Of a stretch of DNA of 64,000 nucleotides, positions 1 to 7,569 are shown piece after piece. The first letter of the stretch is position 1. Each line of letters begins with the position of its first letter. The DNA is taken from positions 1 through 64,000 of the forward strand of contig NZ_JAMLIW010000006.1 of assembly GCF_023953935.1 (NCBI RefSeq), given 5' to 3'. A program made the translations under genes and the position numbers. The stretch is from Thermomonas sp. (GTDB lineage: Bacteria > Pseudomonadota > Gammaproteobacteria > Xanthomonadales > Xanthomonadaceae). The notes under the pieces are model-generated. The model saw only the letters and a program-made list of their open reading frames with translations. It was not told the origin of the DNA and did no database searches.

Positions 1-265
1 GGTCGCGCAGCTGGCACCAAGGGTTGGTCTTGCGCTCGGGCCGCGGGACCTTCGCGCAGCGGAAATACACTTCCTCGGCCTTGGCCCGGCTGATCGCATC
101 GTTGCCGGTCACTTCTGCCAGTGGGGGCGGCTCTGTCATCGAACCTGGGTCGAACGCGGGTGCAACCTGCACCGTTGCCGAGATCTCCGTTTCGCCGCTG
201 TCGGTGCGGGTGCACGCCGCCGCCAGAATGGCGACGGAAATGGCCAGGCAAACATGGATCTTCAT
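1..265 (-). CDS. partial lipoprotein, EexN-like entry exclusion protein
   Basis: The gene runs off the left edge; 88 codons are visible. The product starts MKIHVCLAISVAIL and has a lipobox ending at Cys18 (LAAAC), so it should be a lipidated periplasmic protein. Two later cysteines flank a basic Pro-rich stretch, as in the C-terminal part of EexN-type proteins. It starts 12 bases after the virB5-like stop and has a strong GAGGGAGG ribosome site. A lipoprotein directly after virB5 is the position of eex in P-type conjugation operons, where it blocks redundant plasmid entry. The family call rests on position, size and cysteine pattern. A VirB7-like or simple hypothetical lipoprotein is the alternative. 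Confidence 0.5.
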   Translation of the reverse strand, partial: MKIHVCLAISVAILAAACTRTDSGETEISATVQVAPAFDPGSMTEPPPLAEVTGNDAISRAKAEEVYFRCAKVPRPERKTNPWCQLRD

Positions 266-277
266 GCTTGGCCTCCC

Positions 278-820
278 TCAGTAGCTGCCGGCGCGGAGGC
301 GGAAGCTGGACTGGATCGCTTCGCTCTCCTGGAGGCTGTCGCGCTTGGCGATCATGGCGTTCATCGACTGCAGCTTGATCAGCTCGTTCATCAACATCCC
401 GGTCTCGACCTGCAGGCGGGCCTGCAGGTCGCTGATCGCCTTCATGTCCTGTGCGGAATCGATCTGCCCCATGAGGTTCTGCAGGCGCTCGAAGCGATTG
501 CCGGAGTTGTCGTAGACCTGCGCGTTCAGCGCCTGGGCGCTAGCGTCGTTGTCCAAGTTCGCTTGCATCGAGGCGGTGACGTCGTCCAGGACATCGTTGA
601 AATGCTCGTCGTCGAGCTGCGAGGCCTGCTCGGCGATCGACTGGGCCAGGCTGCCGACCGAACCGCCGCCCTCCATGGCCGCAAGCGTTTCCTGCCAGTT
701 GCGGGGAACCGAACTGGTGTAGTCCTCGGGCAAGATCTCGCCGAGCCCGCGCGAGCCGGTGAGCGAGGCGTATTGCATCTTCGCCTGGTCGAGCTGGGCC
801 TGCAGCTGCTTGAGCTGGCG
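278..820 (-). pseudogene. virB5-like type IV secretion protein, 5'-truncated and joined to integrase
   Basis: About 179 codons match the pattern of VirB5/TraC minor pilus proteins. A Gln/Lys-rich coiled-coil start (QLKQLQAQLDQAKMQYASLT) is followed by GSRGLGEIL, a Pro/Trp region and a long helical C-terminus. VirB5 normally has a signal peptide and about 50 more residues before this point because it acts at the pilus tip outside the inner membrane. Here those are missing. Upstream, the reading frame continues without a break into integrase sequence (QRRVVAKSKRR). Any product would lack export information and is probably non-functional. The only candidate starts are TTG codons inside integrase-derived sequence. 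The join is near base 818-830. Confidence 0.72.
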
Positions 821-1351
821 CCGCTTCGACTTGGCAACTACGCGGCGTTGCCGCAACTCGTGGGAGGCGTCCTCCAGCAGTTGCAGATCGATGGGCAGGG
901 ACAGGGAGGCACGGGCCGACCGCAGTACTTAGCGCAGCCATATCAGATCGCTGTTGGCGGTGGCCGGACCAGCTCCGTCCCTGCGACGCGCTTCGACGTG
1001 GCCGATGTAGTCGGCGGTGGTCAGGCGCAACACATTCTTCTTCGCGATCTCGTAGCCGGTCAGGCGCTTGAGGTCGGCTTCCTTGGTGCGACCCCAGGGC
1101 GTCAGTTCCTTTATGGTCTTGCCGTACCAGTCCAGCAGTTCGGCCAAGGTCGAGCCCTTGCCCACTGGTTCGCCACGGGCGCGCTGCTGATCCAGCTCGG
1201 CTTCTCGTCGACGCATCCACTCGTTGGCCAACTGCCGCCGGTCGAAGGTGGCCGACTCCGAAACGACGGTCTTTCCATCGCGCTTGAGTCGGACGATGGC
1301 CGTGTAACCTAGTGATCCGTTCTTCCGGCGGCGGGAGAGAATTGAGCCCAT
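821..1351 (-). pseudogene. tyrosine site-specific integrase, N-terminal fragment with nonsense codon
   Basis: The reading begins MGSILSRRRKNGSLGYTAIV, the typical AP2-like DNA-binding start of phage/ICE tyrosine integrases. It continues through the SAM-like core-binding region (LAELLDWYGKTI, then GAGPATANSDLIWLR). A TAA at 929-931 interrupts it, after which the same frame resumes with clear integrase sequence (VLRSARASLSLPIDLQLLED) up to AKSKRR near 818. The whole catalytic domain (R-H-R-Y) is gone and virB5 sequence follows. I chose the ATG at 1351; an in-frame ATG 45 bases upstream adds residues atypical of the family. It is adjacent to and divergent from dusA, fitting a dusA-specific integrase. 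It cannot be active as it stands. Confidence 0.8.
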
Positions 1352-1376
1352 GTCCGGAGTGTAACAACGGCCTCCA

Positions 1377-1396
1377 TGTTGCACCACGTGTTGCAC
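1377..1396. repeat. direct octamer repeat between integrase and dusA, possible att-arm sites
   Basis: TGTTGCAC occurs at 1377-1384 and again at 1389-1396, a 12-base period, between the divergent integrase and dusA starts. Short direct repeats beside the crossover site are typical of integrase arm or excisionase binding sites. Nothing proves this here; they could instead be part of a promoter. Confidence 0.3.
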
Positions 1397-1429
1397 TTCG
1401 AGCCCGAAAACTCGCGAAATTAGCCGATC

Positions 1430-2689
1430 ATGAGCGCAACTAAGGAACGCGAAAACACGGGTAAGTCATTGGCTCAGCGCGAAAAATCGCGCTATGACGC
1501 CTCCCTGCGTCTTTCCGTCGCCCCGATGATGGATTGGACGGATGCGCATTGCCGGGCGTTCCATCGCCTGCTGGCACCGCATGCGCGGCTGTATTCGGAG
1601 ATGGTGCATGCCAATGCGGTGATCCACGGCGACCGGGCACGGCTGCTGGCGCTGGATCCGGTCGAGCATCCGGTGGCCCTGCAGCTGGGCGGCAGCGAAC
1701 CGGCGCTGCTGGCGCAGGCGGCGCGGATCGGTGCCGAGCATGGGTTCGATGAAATCAACCTCAACTGTGGCTGTCCCTCAGACCGCGTGCAGGTCGGGCG
1801 TTTCGGCGCCTGCCTGATGCGCGAGCCCGCGCTGGTGGCCGAATCGGTGGCGGCGATGATCGCGGCGGTGCCGGAGGTGCCGATCACGGTGAAGTGTCGC
1901 CTCGGCGTCGATGACGACCACGAGTGGGAGCACTTCCTGCGTTTCATCGACACCATTGCCGAGGCCGGCTGCCGGCTGTTCGTGGTGCATGCGCGCAATG
2001 CCTGGCTCAAGGGCCTGTCGCCCAAGGAAAATCGCGAAGTGCCGCCGCTGCGCTACGACTGGGCCTATCGACTCAAACAGGAACGACCGACGTTGCAGGT
2101 CATCGTCAACGGCGGCATTGCCGATGCGGCGGAAGCCACGGCGCACCTTGCGCATGTGGATGGCGCGATGCTGGGGCGCGCCGCCTATCACACGCCGTAT
2201 CTGCTGCACGAGCTGGATGTGCGTTGGTTTGGTAATGCCGTTCATGGTTCGACAAGCTCACCACGAACGGGGGAGGGATCACCACGAACGGAAATGAGCG
2301 CACCACGAACGCATCAAACCGTTCACTCTGAGCCTGTCGAAGGGTGGGCGCAGGCGCGCGTTCATGGTTCGACAAGCTCACCACGAACGGGGGAGAGCTC
2401 ACCACGAACGGGGGAAGGCTCACCACGAACGGAAATGAGCTCGCCACGAACGGAGTTGCGATCTCGCGCCGAGCTGTTGCGCGCGTATCGTCCCTATGTC
2501 GAGGAGCAGCTTGCGCGTGGGGTCTTGTTGAAACACATCACCCGCCACCTGCTCGGGCTGTTTTCCGGTCAGCCCGGCGGGCGCGCCTTTCGCCAGATCC
2601 TGAGCGAAGGCGCGCACCAGCCCGGTGCCGATTGGGCACTGGTCGAACGCGCCCTGGCACTGACCGAACGAGAATCCATCACGCCATGA
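1430..2689 (+). CDS. dusA: tRNA-dihydrouridine(20/20a) synthase DusA
   Basis: FMN enzyme that reduces uridine to dihydrouridine in the tRNA D-loop using NADPH. The TIM-barrel half is clear: SVAPMMDWTDAHCR (residues 29-42), LNCGCPSDRVQ with the catalytic Cys near 115, KCRLG, HARNAWLKGLSPKENR, VNGGI and LGRAAYHTPYLL, followed by the helical tRNA-binding domain ending near GGRAFRQ. Two oddities stand out. The first 25 or so residues before RLSVAPMMDW are longer than usual and may be supplied by the adjacent island end. Residues about 271-341 are a repeat-encoded insertion between the two domains. At 419 residues it is some 75-85 longer than usual. The stop overlaps the next start (ATGA). Function is probably retained because both domains stay in frame. 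Confidence 0.93.
   Translation: MSATKERENTGKSLAQREKSRYDASLRLSVAPMMDWTDAHCRAFHRLLAPHARLYSEMVHANAVIHGDRARLLALDPVEHPVALQLGGSEPALLAQAARIGAEHGFDEINLNCGCPSDRVQVGRFGACLMREPALVAESVAAMIAAVPEVPITVKCRLGVDDDHEWEHFLRFIDTIAEAGCRLFVVHARNAWLKGLSPKENREVPPLRYDWAYRLKQERPTLQVIVNGGIADAAEATAHLAHVDGAMLGRAAYHTPYLLHELDVRWFGNAVHGSTSSPRTGEGSPRTEMSAPRTHQTVHSEPVEGWAQARVHGSTSSPRTGESSPRTGEGSPRTEMSSPRTELRSRAELLRAYRPYVEEQLARGVLLKHITRHLLGLFSGQPGGRAFRQILSEGAHQPGADWALVERALALTERESITP
2240..2452. repeat. palindromic intergenic-type repeat cluster inserted in frame in dusA
   Basis: A 36-base unit starting GTTCATGGTTCGACAAGCTC occurs at 2240-2275 and 2360-2395. Shorter CTCACCACGAACGG-like units surround it, five further copies in all. 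The complementary motif TGAGCCTGTCGAAGGGTG lies at 2330-2347. Read on the other strand the units spell PFVVSLSNHER, the hallmark translation of a widespread dispersed bacterial repeat. The block is about 213 bases, 71 codons, and leaves the dusA frame open, giving a Ser/Thr/Pro/Arg-rich linker (GSTSSPRTGEGSPRTE and variants). Such repeats normally sit between genes. Confidence 0.88.
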
Positions 2690-3597
2690 TCACCCGCGAC
2701 TTCACCGCCTTCACCGCCCACGCCCGCACCCTCGACACCGATTTCGGCGCGGCCACCGCACGCGCCGCGTTCCTGGTGGCGCCGGATGGGTTTCGACTGG
2801 CCGAGCAGTCGGCGCAGGACAATGCCTACATGGCGGAGGCGACCGCGTTCGATGCGGCGCGTGCGTCGGCGCAGCACCGGGATTTGCAGCGGGCGCTCTC
2901 GGCGGTGCTGCCGACGGTCTGCTTTGCCGGCAACCCGGACACGCCGGACGCGGTGTTTCCCAACAATGTGTTCGGTACTGCGCCGGGGCGCTACGTGGTT
3001 GGCCGGATGCGGCATGAGGTACGCCAGCGTGAAGCCGGGCGCGCCGACATTCGCGGGTTTTTCCGTGACGTGCTGGGCTATGCCGAAGTTGCTCTGGACG
3101 CGCAGCCGCACGCCTGCGAACTCACCGGCGCGTTGGTGATCGACCACGCCCGCGGGCTGGGCTATTGCGGCCTGTCCGAGCGTTGCGACGAGGAAGGTGC
3201 GCGCCTGATGCACGAAGCGTTTGGCCTGCGCGCGACGCTGTTGTTCGATCTGGCGCCGGGGGAATACCACACCAATGTGGTGCTGGCGGTGCTGGCCGGT
3301 CGCGCGACGGTGGTGTGTCCGAACGGCTTCGCTGATCCGGCGGTCGCGCAGGCCATTGCCGAGTTCTACGCGCCGCATGCGGTGGTATGCAACGAGGCCG
3401 AACATGCCGCCTTCGTCGGCAATTGCATCGCGCTGTCGGCGGACAGGGTGTGGATGAGCGCGAACGCGGCCGCGGCGCTGACACCCGCGCATCGCGGCGT
3501 GCTGGCCGCTGCCGGCTTCCGGGTCGAGGGCGTGGCACTGGATGCGATCGAGGCCGCCGGCGGTTCTCTGCGCTGCTGCATTGGCGAGATTTTCTGA
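2686..3597 (+). CDS. arginine deiminase-superfamily hydrolase (CtlX-like)
   Basis: 303 residues starting MITRDFTAFTAH; the ATG overlaps the dusA stop, so the two are translationally coupled. The protein shows the guanidino-modifying fold: an early NNVFGT segment, a central GALVID/ARGLGYCGLSERCDE region, EYHTNVVLAV with the catalytic His, and a C-terminal GGSLRCCIGEIF that carries the nucleophilic Cys. These match the amidinotransferase/CtlX group of citrulline- or dimethylarginine-handling hydrolases, which lack a signal peptide. The exact substrate cannot be read from sequence. Arginase lies 9 kb downstream but is not in the same operon. Confidence 0.82.
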   Translation: MITRDFTAFTAHARTLDTDFGAATARAAFLVAPDGFRLAEQSAQDNAYMAEATAFDAARASAQHRDLQRALSAVLPTVCFAGNPDTPDAVFPNNVFGTAPGRYVVGRMRHEVRQREAGRADIRGFFRDVLGYAEVALDAQPHACELTGALVIDHARGLGYCGLSERCDEEGARLMHEAFGLRATLLFDLAPGEYHTNVVLAVLAGRATVVCPNGFADPAVAQAIAEFYAPHAVVCNEAEHAAFVGNCIALSADRVWMSANAAAALTPAHRGVLAAAGFRVEGVALDAIEAAGGSLRCCIGEIF

Positions 3598-3725
3598 GAC
3601 CGGAGTCACGCAAAGCCCGCCGGCGGACCTGAATGGCGGGTCAGGTCGTGGGGTAGACTTCAGGGCGGATTCACTCCGCGGCGCCAAGAATGGGCCCGCA
3701 CAAGATTCTGGGTACACGCGATTTC

Positions 3726-4124
3726 ATGTCCTGCCGTCCACGCGCCCTGTCGAGCTTGATCGCCCTCGCCCTGCTGGGCGCGGCGCCGGCGGCGTTCGCG
3801 CAGCAGGCGCCGCCGTACCCGCAGGCGCGCAACGGTGATCGTGGCCAGCCGCCCCCCTGGATGCAGCCACCGCCGCTGGCCGGGAATGAGGAATTCCTGC
3901 GCCGCCAGCAACGCCGCGACAGCGCTTCCGATGCGGTGCGCCGGATCGAGCGCGACACCCGCGGCGAGGTGCTCTCGGTCGAGCGCGTGCAGTACGACGG
4001 TCGCGACATGCACCGGGTCAAGGTGGTTGATGACCGTGGGCGAGTGCGGGAATACATGCAGGATTCGCGCAGCGGGGGTCGCCGGCCGACCGGTTCGCAG
4101 CGCGGTGACGACAACGACGATTGA
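3726..4124 (+). CDS. exported PepSY-like small protein upstream of phoPQ
   Basis: 132 residues with a signal peptide (leader ending AAPAAFA, then QQAPPYP). A Pro-rich linker follows, then a single PepSY-like segment (SDAVRRIERDTRGEVLSVERV...REYMQD, residues about 65-115) and an Arg/Asp-rich tail. PepSY modules are usually periplasmic and often modulate proteases or sensors. The gene ends 46 bases before the response regulator, in the same direction, so it may act with the sensor's periplasmic domain. I prefer the ATG at 3726, which starts the signal peptide cleanly, over an in-frame ATG at 3690. Confidence 0.68.
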   Translation: MSCRPRALSSLIALALLGAAPAAFAQQAPPYPQARNGDRGQPPPWMQPPPLAGNEEFLRRQQRRDSASDAVRRIERDTRGEVLSVERVQYDGRDMHRVKVVDDRGRVREYMQDSRSGGRRPTGSQRGDDNDD

Positions 4125-4170
4125 TTGATCGAGCGCGCCGCCGCGGTGGCGCGCCATTCGGGGAGCTGGC

Positions 4171-4854
4171 ATGCGTATCCTTCTGGTGGAAGACGAAGCG
4201 CCGTTGCGCGAAACCCTGGCCGCGCGCCTCAAGCGCGAGGGCTTCGCGGTGGATGCGGCGCAAGACGGCGAGGAAGGCCTGTACATGGGTCGCGAGGTGC
4301 CGTTCGACGTTGGCATCATCGATCTGGGTTTGCCCAGGATGTCGGGCATCGAGCTGATCAAGGCACTGCGCGGCGAAGGCAAGAAATTCCCGGTATTGAT
4401 CCTGACCGCGCGCTCGAGCTGGCAGGACAAGGTCGAGGGTCTGCGCCAGGGCGCCGACGACTATCTGGTCAAGCCGTTCCACGTCGAGGAACTGCTGGCG
4501 CGCCTGAACGCGCTGGTGCGGCGCGCGGCCGGCTGGAGCAAGCCGAGCCTCGAATGCGGCCCGGTGCTGCTGGACCTGGCGGCGCAGACCGTCAGCGTGA
4601 ACGGTGCCAACGTCGATTTGACCAGCTACGAGTACAAGGTGCTCGAATACCTGATGATGCACGCTGGCGAACTGGTCTCGAAGGCCGACCTCACCGAGCA
4701 CATCTACCAGCAGGATTTCGATCGCGATTCCAACGTGCTGGAAGTCTTCATCGGCCGGCTGCGCAAGAAGCTCGATCCCGACGGCGCGCTCAAGCCGATC
4801 GAAACCGTGCGTGGGCGCGGCTACCGGTTCGCGATCGCCCGCAGCGGCGAATGA
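4171..4854 (+). CDS. phoP: OmpR-family response regulator, PhoP-like
   Basis: 227 residues. The receiver domain has the acidic pair E7/D8, phospho-acceptor D51 in IIDLGLP, T79 and K101 (LVKPF). The C-terminal winged helix ends with GRLRKKLDPDGALKPIETVRGRGYRF. The start has a GGGAGCTGGC ribosome site. Together with the next gene it forms a PhoP/PhoQ-type pair. In Xanthomonadales this system responds to low divalent cations and cationic peptides and controls envelope modification. Assignment as PhoP rather than another OmpR regulator rests on overall sequence and the partner kinase. Confidence 0.86.
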   Translation: MRILLVEDEAPLRETLAARLKREGFAVDAAQDGEEGLYMGREVPFDVGIIDLGLPRMSGIELIKALRGEGKKFPVLILTARSSWQDKVEGLRQGADDYLVKPFHVEELLARLNALVRRAAGWSKPSLECGPVLLDLAAQTVSVNGANVDLTSYEYKVLEYLMMHAGELVSKADLTEHIYQQDFDRDSNVLEVFIGRLRKKLDPDGALKPIETVRGRGYRFAIARSGE

Positions 4855-4890
4855 CCTGCGGTCGGGCTGCGGTCGGGGTCGCTGCCGGGC

Positions 4891-6336
4891 ATGATGTCTT
4901 CCCCACCCGAACCTGAGTCCAGACCGCCGCCGCGCCGGCGTCGGCTGCGGATCGCCCAGCCGCGCTCGCTGCGTTCGCGCCAGCTGTGGGCCGCCAGTCT
5001 CGGGCTGATCGCTTTTCTCGCGCTGGCCGGCTTCGCCCTCGATCACGCCTTCCAGAACACCGCCGAAAACGGGATGCGCGAGCGCCTGCACAGCTATGCG
5101 TTGGCCTATGCCGGCAGTGACTTCGCGCGCGATGGCAGCGTGATTCCTCCCTGGGTCGCGCCCGACCCGCGCTTCCTGCGTCCCGGCAGCGGCCTGTACG
5201 CGCAAATCGTGCTGCGCGCCAGCCGCTGGGAATCGGATTCGGCGCAGGGCCCGCGCTTGCCGCCGGGGCCGCTGCTCGAACCCGGCACCCGCCAGTTCGA
5301 CGGCCCGCTGCCGATGACCCGGATCAACGGCGAACAGGGCATGGTGTATCGCTACGGCTACGGGCTGGCCTGGATCAGCAGTGGCAGCGGCCAGGAAATT
5401 CCCTATACCGTCTACGTGCTTGAAGACGCCTCGGCCCTGACCGATCAGGTCGCAACTTTCCGCGCCGCGCTGTGGGGCTACCTCGGCGGCGCCGGTGCCG
5501 TGTTGCTGTTGTTGCAGACGGTGGTTCTGGGCTGGAGCCTGCGCCCGCTGCGCGACGTGATCGACGAGCTCAAGCGCGTGCAGGCGGGTTCGGCCGCAGG
5601 CATGAGCGAAGCCCACCCGCGCGAACTGGAGCCGTTGACCGAGAGCATCAACGCCTTCATCCAGAGCGAGCGTGAGAACCTCGAGCGCCAGCGCAATACC
5701 ATGGCCGACCTGGCCCACAGTCTGAAGACGCCGCTGGCGGTGCTGCGCGCGCGGCTGGATGCGGGAGGCGATGAAGCCGAGCTGCGGCAGGAAGTGGATA
5801 CCCAGGTGCGGCGGATGAATGACCTCGTGTCCTACCAGCTCGCGCGCGCCGCCCGTACCGGACACGCGCTGTATGCGGCGCCGATCGAGATCGAGCCTTA
5901 CGCCGAACAGATCGTGGTGGGCCTGGAAAAGGTCTATGCCGCGCGCGGGGTGCTGTGCGAATTCGAGATCGCGCCCGAAGCGCGTTTCCACGGCGAGCTG
6001 GGCGATCTCCAGGAGCTGCTGGGCAACCTGCTGGAGAATGCGTTCAAGTGGGCGCGCGCGCGGGTGCTGCTTACCGTCACCGAAGTCGCGCCGAGTGCGG
6101 GCCGCCGGCCCGGCCTGCGGATCGTGGTGGAAGACGATGGCCCGGGAATCGCCGAAGAAAAAATCGCCCGCGTGCTCCAGCGCGGCGTGCGCGGCGACGA
6201 GCGCGTGCAGGGCCACGGCATTGGCCTGTCCATCGTGCAGGACATCCTGCGCGCCTACCGCGGCGAGCTGCGGGTGGGGCGCTCCGAAGAGCGCGGAGGT
6301 GCGCGCTTCGAGGCCCTGCTGCCGGGTGGCGCCTGA
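4891..6336 (+). CDS. phoQ: sensor histidine kinase, PhoQ-like
   Basis: 481 residues. An Arg/Pro-rich cytoplasmic start precedes TM1 (about 33-52), a periplasmic domain of about 135 residues and TM2 (about 191-215). HAMP-like and dimerisation regions follow, with the H-box MADLAHSLKTPLAVLRARL whose His is residue 276. The ATPase domain has N-box NLLENAFKWA, VVEDDGPGIAEE and GHGIGLSIV. It lies 36 bases after the regulator. The layout is that of PhoQ, an inner-membrane sensor that phosphorylates PhoP. The periplasmic segment is not strikingly acid-rich, so the sensed signal is uncertain. Confidence 0.84.
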   Translation: MMSSPPEPESRPPPRRRRLRIAQPRSLRSRQLWAASLGLIAFLALAGFALDHAFQNTAENGMRERLHSYALAYAGSDFARDGSVIPPWVAPDPRFLRPGSGLYAQIVLRASRWESDSAQGPRLPPGPLLEPGTRQFDGPLPMTRINGEQGMVYRYGYGLAWISSGSGQEIPYTVYVLEDASALTDQVATFRAALWGYLGGAGAVLLLLQTVVLGWSLRPLRDVIDELKRVQAGSAAGMSEAHPRELEPLTESINAFIQSERENLERQRNTMADLAHSLKTPLAVLRARLDAGGDEAELRQEVDTQVRRMNDLVSYQLARAARTGHALYAAPIEIEPYAEQIVVGLEKVYAARGVLCEFEIAPEARFHGELGDLQELLGNLLENAFKWARARVLLTVTEVAPSAGRRPGLRIVVEDDGPGIAEEKIARVLQRGVRGDERVQGHGIGLSIVQDILRAYRGELRVGRSEERGGARFEALLPGGA

Positions 6337-6351
6337 GCCGGTGTCGGTGAA

Positions 6352-7131
6352 TCAGCCGCCGGTTGGCGGCAGGCCGTGCGCGCTGGCCGCGGGGGACGCG
6401 CCGTAGAACCTTTCCAGATGCCCGGCGACCTGCGGGTAGGCGGCCCGCAGCAGCCAGGGCGCGGAGAAGTGGTATTCGCTGCAGACCGCGAAGAATTCTT
6501 CCGCTGATTCGCCGGCATACGGGTCGATGGAGGGGTCGCGGTTGGCGTCCACGTCCGCGCACAGCGCATCGAAGGCCTGCTGGAAATCGGCCGCCCACGT
6601 CTTGCGCCACGCCGGTGGCAGCGGCGGGGTGCCGTCCAGGCCGCCGTCGAGCGCGTCGAGCTTGTGCGCGATCTCATGCACCGCCACGCAGTACCCCTCG
6701 AACGGTTCGGCGATGTTGTCGCGCACGTCGGCCCAGGACAGGATCACCGGGCCGCGCTCCCAGGCTTCGCCCGCCAGATCCGCCACGTCATCATGCAGCA
6801 CGCCGTGGGCGTCAAGCCGCTGGTGACGGACGCGGAAGGCGCCGGGATAGACGATCAACTCGCTCCAGCCGCGCAGGCCGTCCGCGCCGTATTCCAGCAG
6901 CGGCAGGCAGCACAGCAGGGCCAGCCGCAGGCGCTGGACGTCGCTCAGGCGCAGGTCGTGCACCGGGGTGATCGTTTTTTCGTCGAGGAATTGCGCCGCA
7001 AGCGCAGCCAGGCGCTGCAGCCGCGCCGCGTCCAGACCGCGCAGCCAGGGCAGGCCGACGGCGGCCTGCCGGAAGCGGATGGGATCGAGGGCTGGAGACG
7101 CCGACGGGCGCCGCGAGAACGGCCAGATCAC
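6352..7131 (-). CDS. mtfA: zinc-dependent peptidase MtfA (Mlc titration factor A family)
   Basis: 259 residues with a GTG start. The zinc site HEIAH lies at residues 152-156 and the likely third ligand is in the ESAEEFFAVCSEYHF stretch near 210. In E. coli, MtfA binds the repressor Mlc, which controls the glucose PTS, and has aminopeptidase activity. The role in PTS-poor Xanthomonadales is unknown. The start lies 3 bases after the stop of the small lipoprotein gene, so the two are probably co-transcribed. It converges with phoQ across only 15 bases. Confidence 0.88.
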   Translation of the reverse strand: MIWPFSRRPSASPALDPIRFRQAAVGLPWLRGLDAARLQRLAALAAQFLDEKTITPVHDLRLSDVQRLRLALLCCLPLLEYGADGLRGWSELIVYPGAFRVRHQRLDAHGVLHDDVADLAGEAWERGPVILSWADVRDNIAEPFEGYCVAVHEIAHKLDALDGGLDGTPPLPPAWRKTWAADFQQAFDALCADVDANRDPSIDPYAGESAEEFFAVCSEYHFSAPWLLRAAYPQVAGHLERFYGASPAASAHGLPPTGG

Positions 7132-7134
7132 GCG

Positions 7135-7440
7135 TCAGCGGAACATGCCGGGCAGGAAGCTGTGGAAACGCGAGGGCAAGGTGCGGGCGTCGCCGCTGGA
7201 GCGCGTCGGTGCGGGCGTCGCCGTGCGCGCGGCCGGCTTGGTCGCGCGCTGGGCCGCGTGGGCGCCGGCCACGGCGGCGTCGATGTCGCCGTCGAAGCTG
7301 CGCTCACCCTGCGAGCTGGCCGCATCGGGAGGGTCAACGGCTTCCGGAGCCGCGCGCTGCGGCTCGCGCGCGGCCGCCTGGCCAGCACAGCCGAGCAGGA
7401 CGAGACAGGCGAGCAGGCAAAGCGTCTTGGACGGGCGCAT
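7135..7440 (-). CDS. small lipoprotein of unknown function
   Basis: 101 residues starting MRPSKTLCLLACLVLLGC, with a lipobox at LLGC (Cys18). The mature part is Ala/Pro/Arg-rich and of low complexity, ending SRFHSFLPGMFR, with no recognisable domain. I used the ATG at 7440 because the upstream extension destroys the signal peptide. It precedes mtfA by 3 bases. The 129 bases between this gene and the divergent kinase-fusion gene hold a perfect 15-base palindrome at 7521-7535 (TGCTGCG-T-CGCAGCA), which could be an operator. Confidence 0.6.
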   Translation of the reverse strand: MRPSKTLCLLACLVLLGCAGQAAAREPQRAAPEAVDPPDAASSQGERSFDGDIDAAVAGAHAAQRATKPAARTATPAPTRSSGDARTLPSRFHSFLPGMFR

Positions 7441-7569
7441 GGCGATCACCGGCGTGGGGGGCGGGCCGTGCGACCGGCACGAACCCAACACGCACTATAG
7501 CGATAAACCGGACGTGGTGTTGCTGCGTCGCAGCAGGCGGTTCGGCAGGGTTCATTGCAGACTGAACGA

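Larger units (their letters stand above)
1..1429. mobile_element. decayed end of a conjugative/integrative island inserted at dusA
   Basis: Seen: an integrase gene fragment, a virB5 fragment and an entry-exclusion-like lipoprotein gene all read leftward, away from dusA, and the block stops abruptly at the dusA start. Known: the 5' end of dusA is a recurrent insertion site for genomic islands and prophages whose integrase lies next to the gene. The order virB5, eex, then virB6 is that of conjugation operons such as pKM101. Inference: this is one end of an integrative conjugative element or its remnant, with the rest to the left of the window. Both the integrase and virB5 are damaged, so autonomous excision from this end looks unlikely. 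The other attachment site is not visible. Confidence 0.7.

Noticed and set aside
2240-2452. Repeat block considered as a CRISPR array
   Set aside because: Units are of unequal length, have no spacers of constant size and no cas genes nearby, and lie inside dusA.
2240-2452. dusA considered as disrupted
   Set aside because: The frame stays open and the C-terminal tRNA-binding domain is intact after the insertion.
7521-7535. 15-base perfect palindrome upstream of the kinase-fusion gene
   Set aside because: Kept only as a note under the lipoprotein entry; too short and uncorroborated to claim as an operator.
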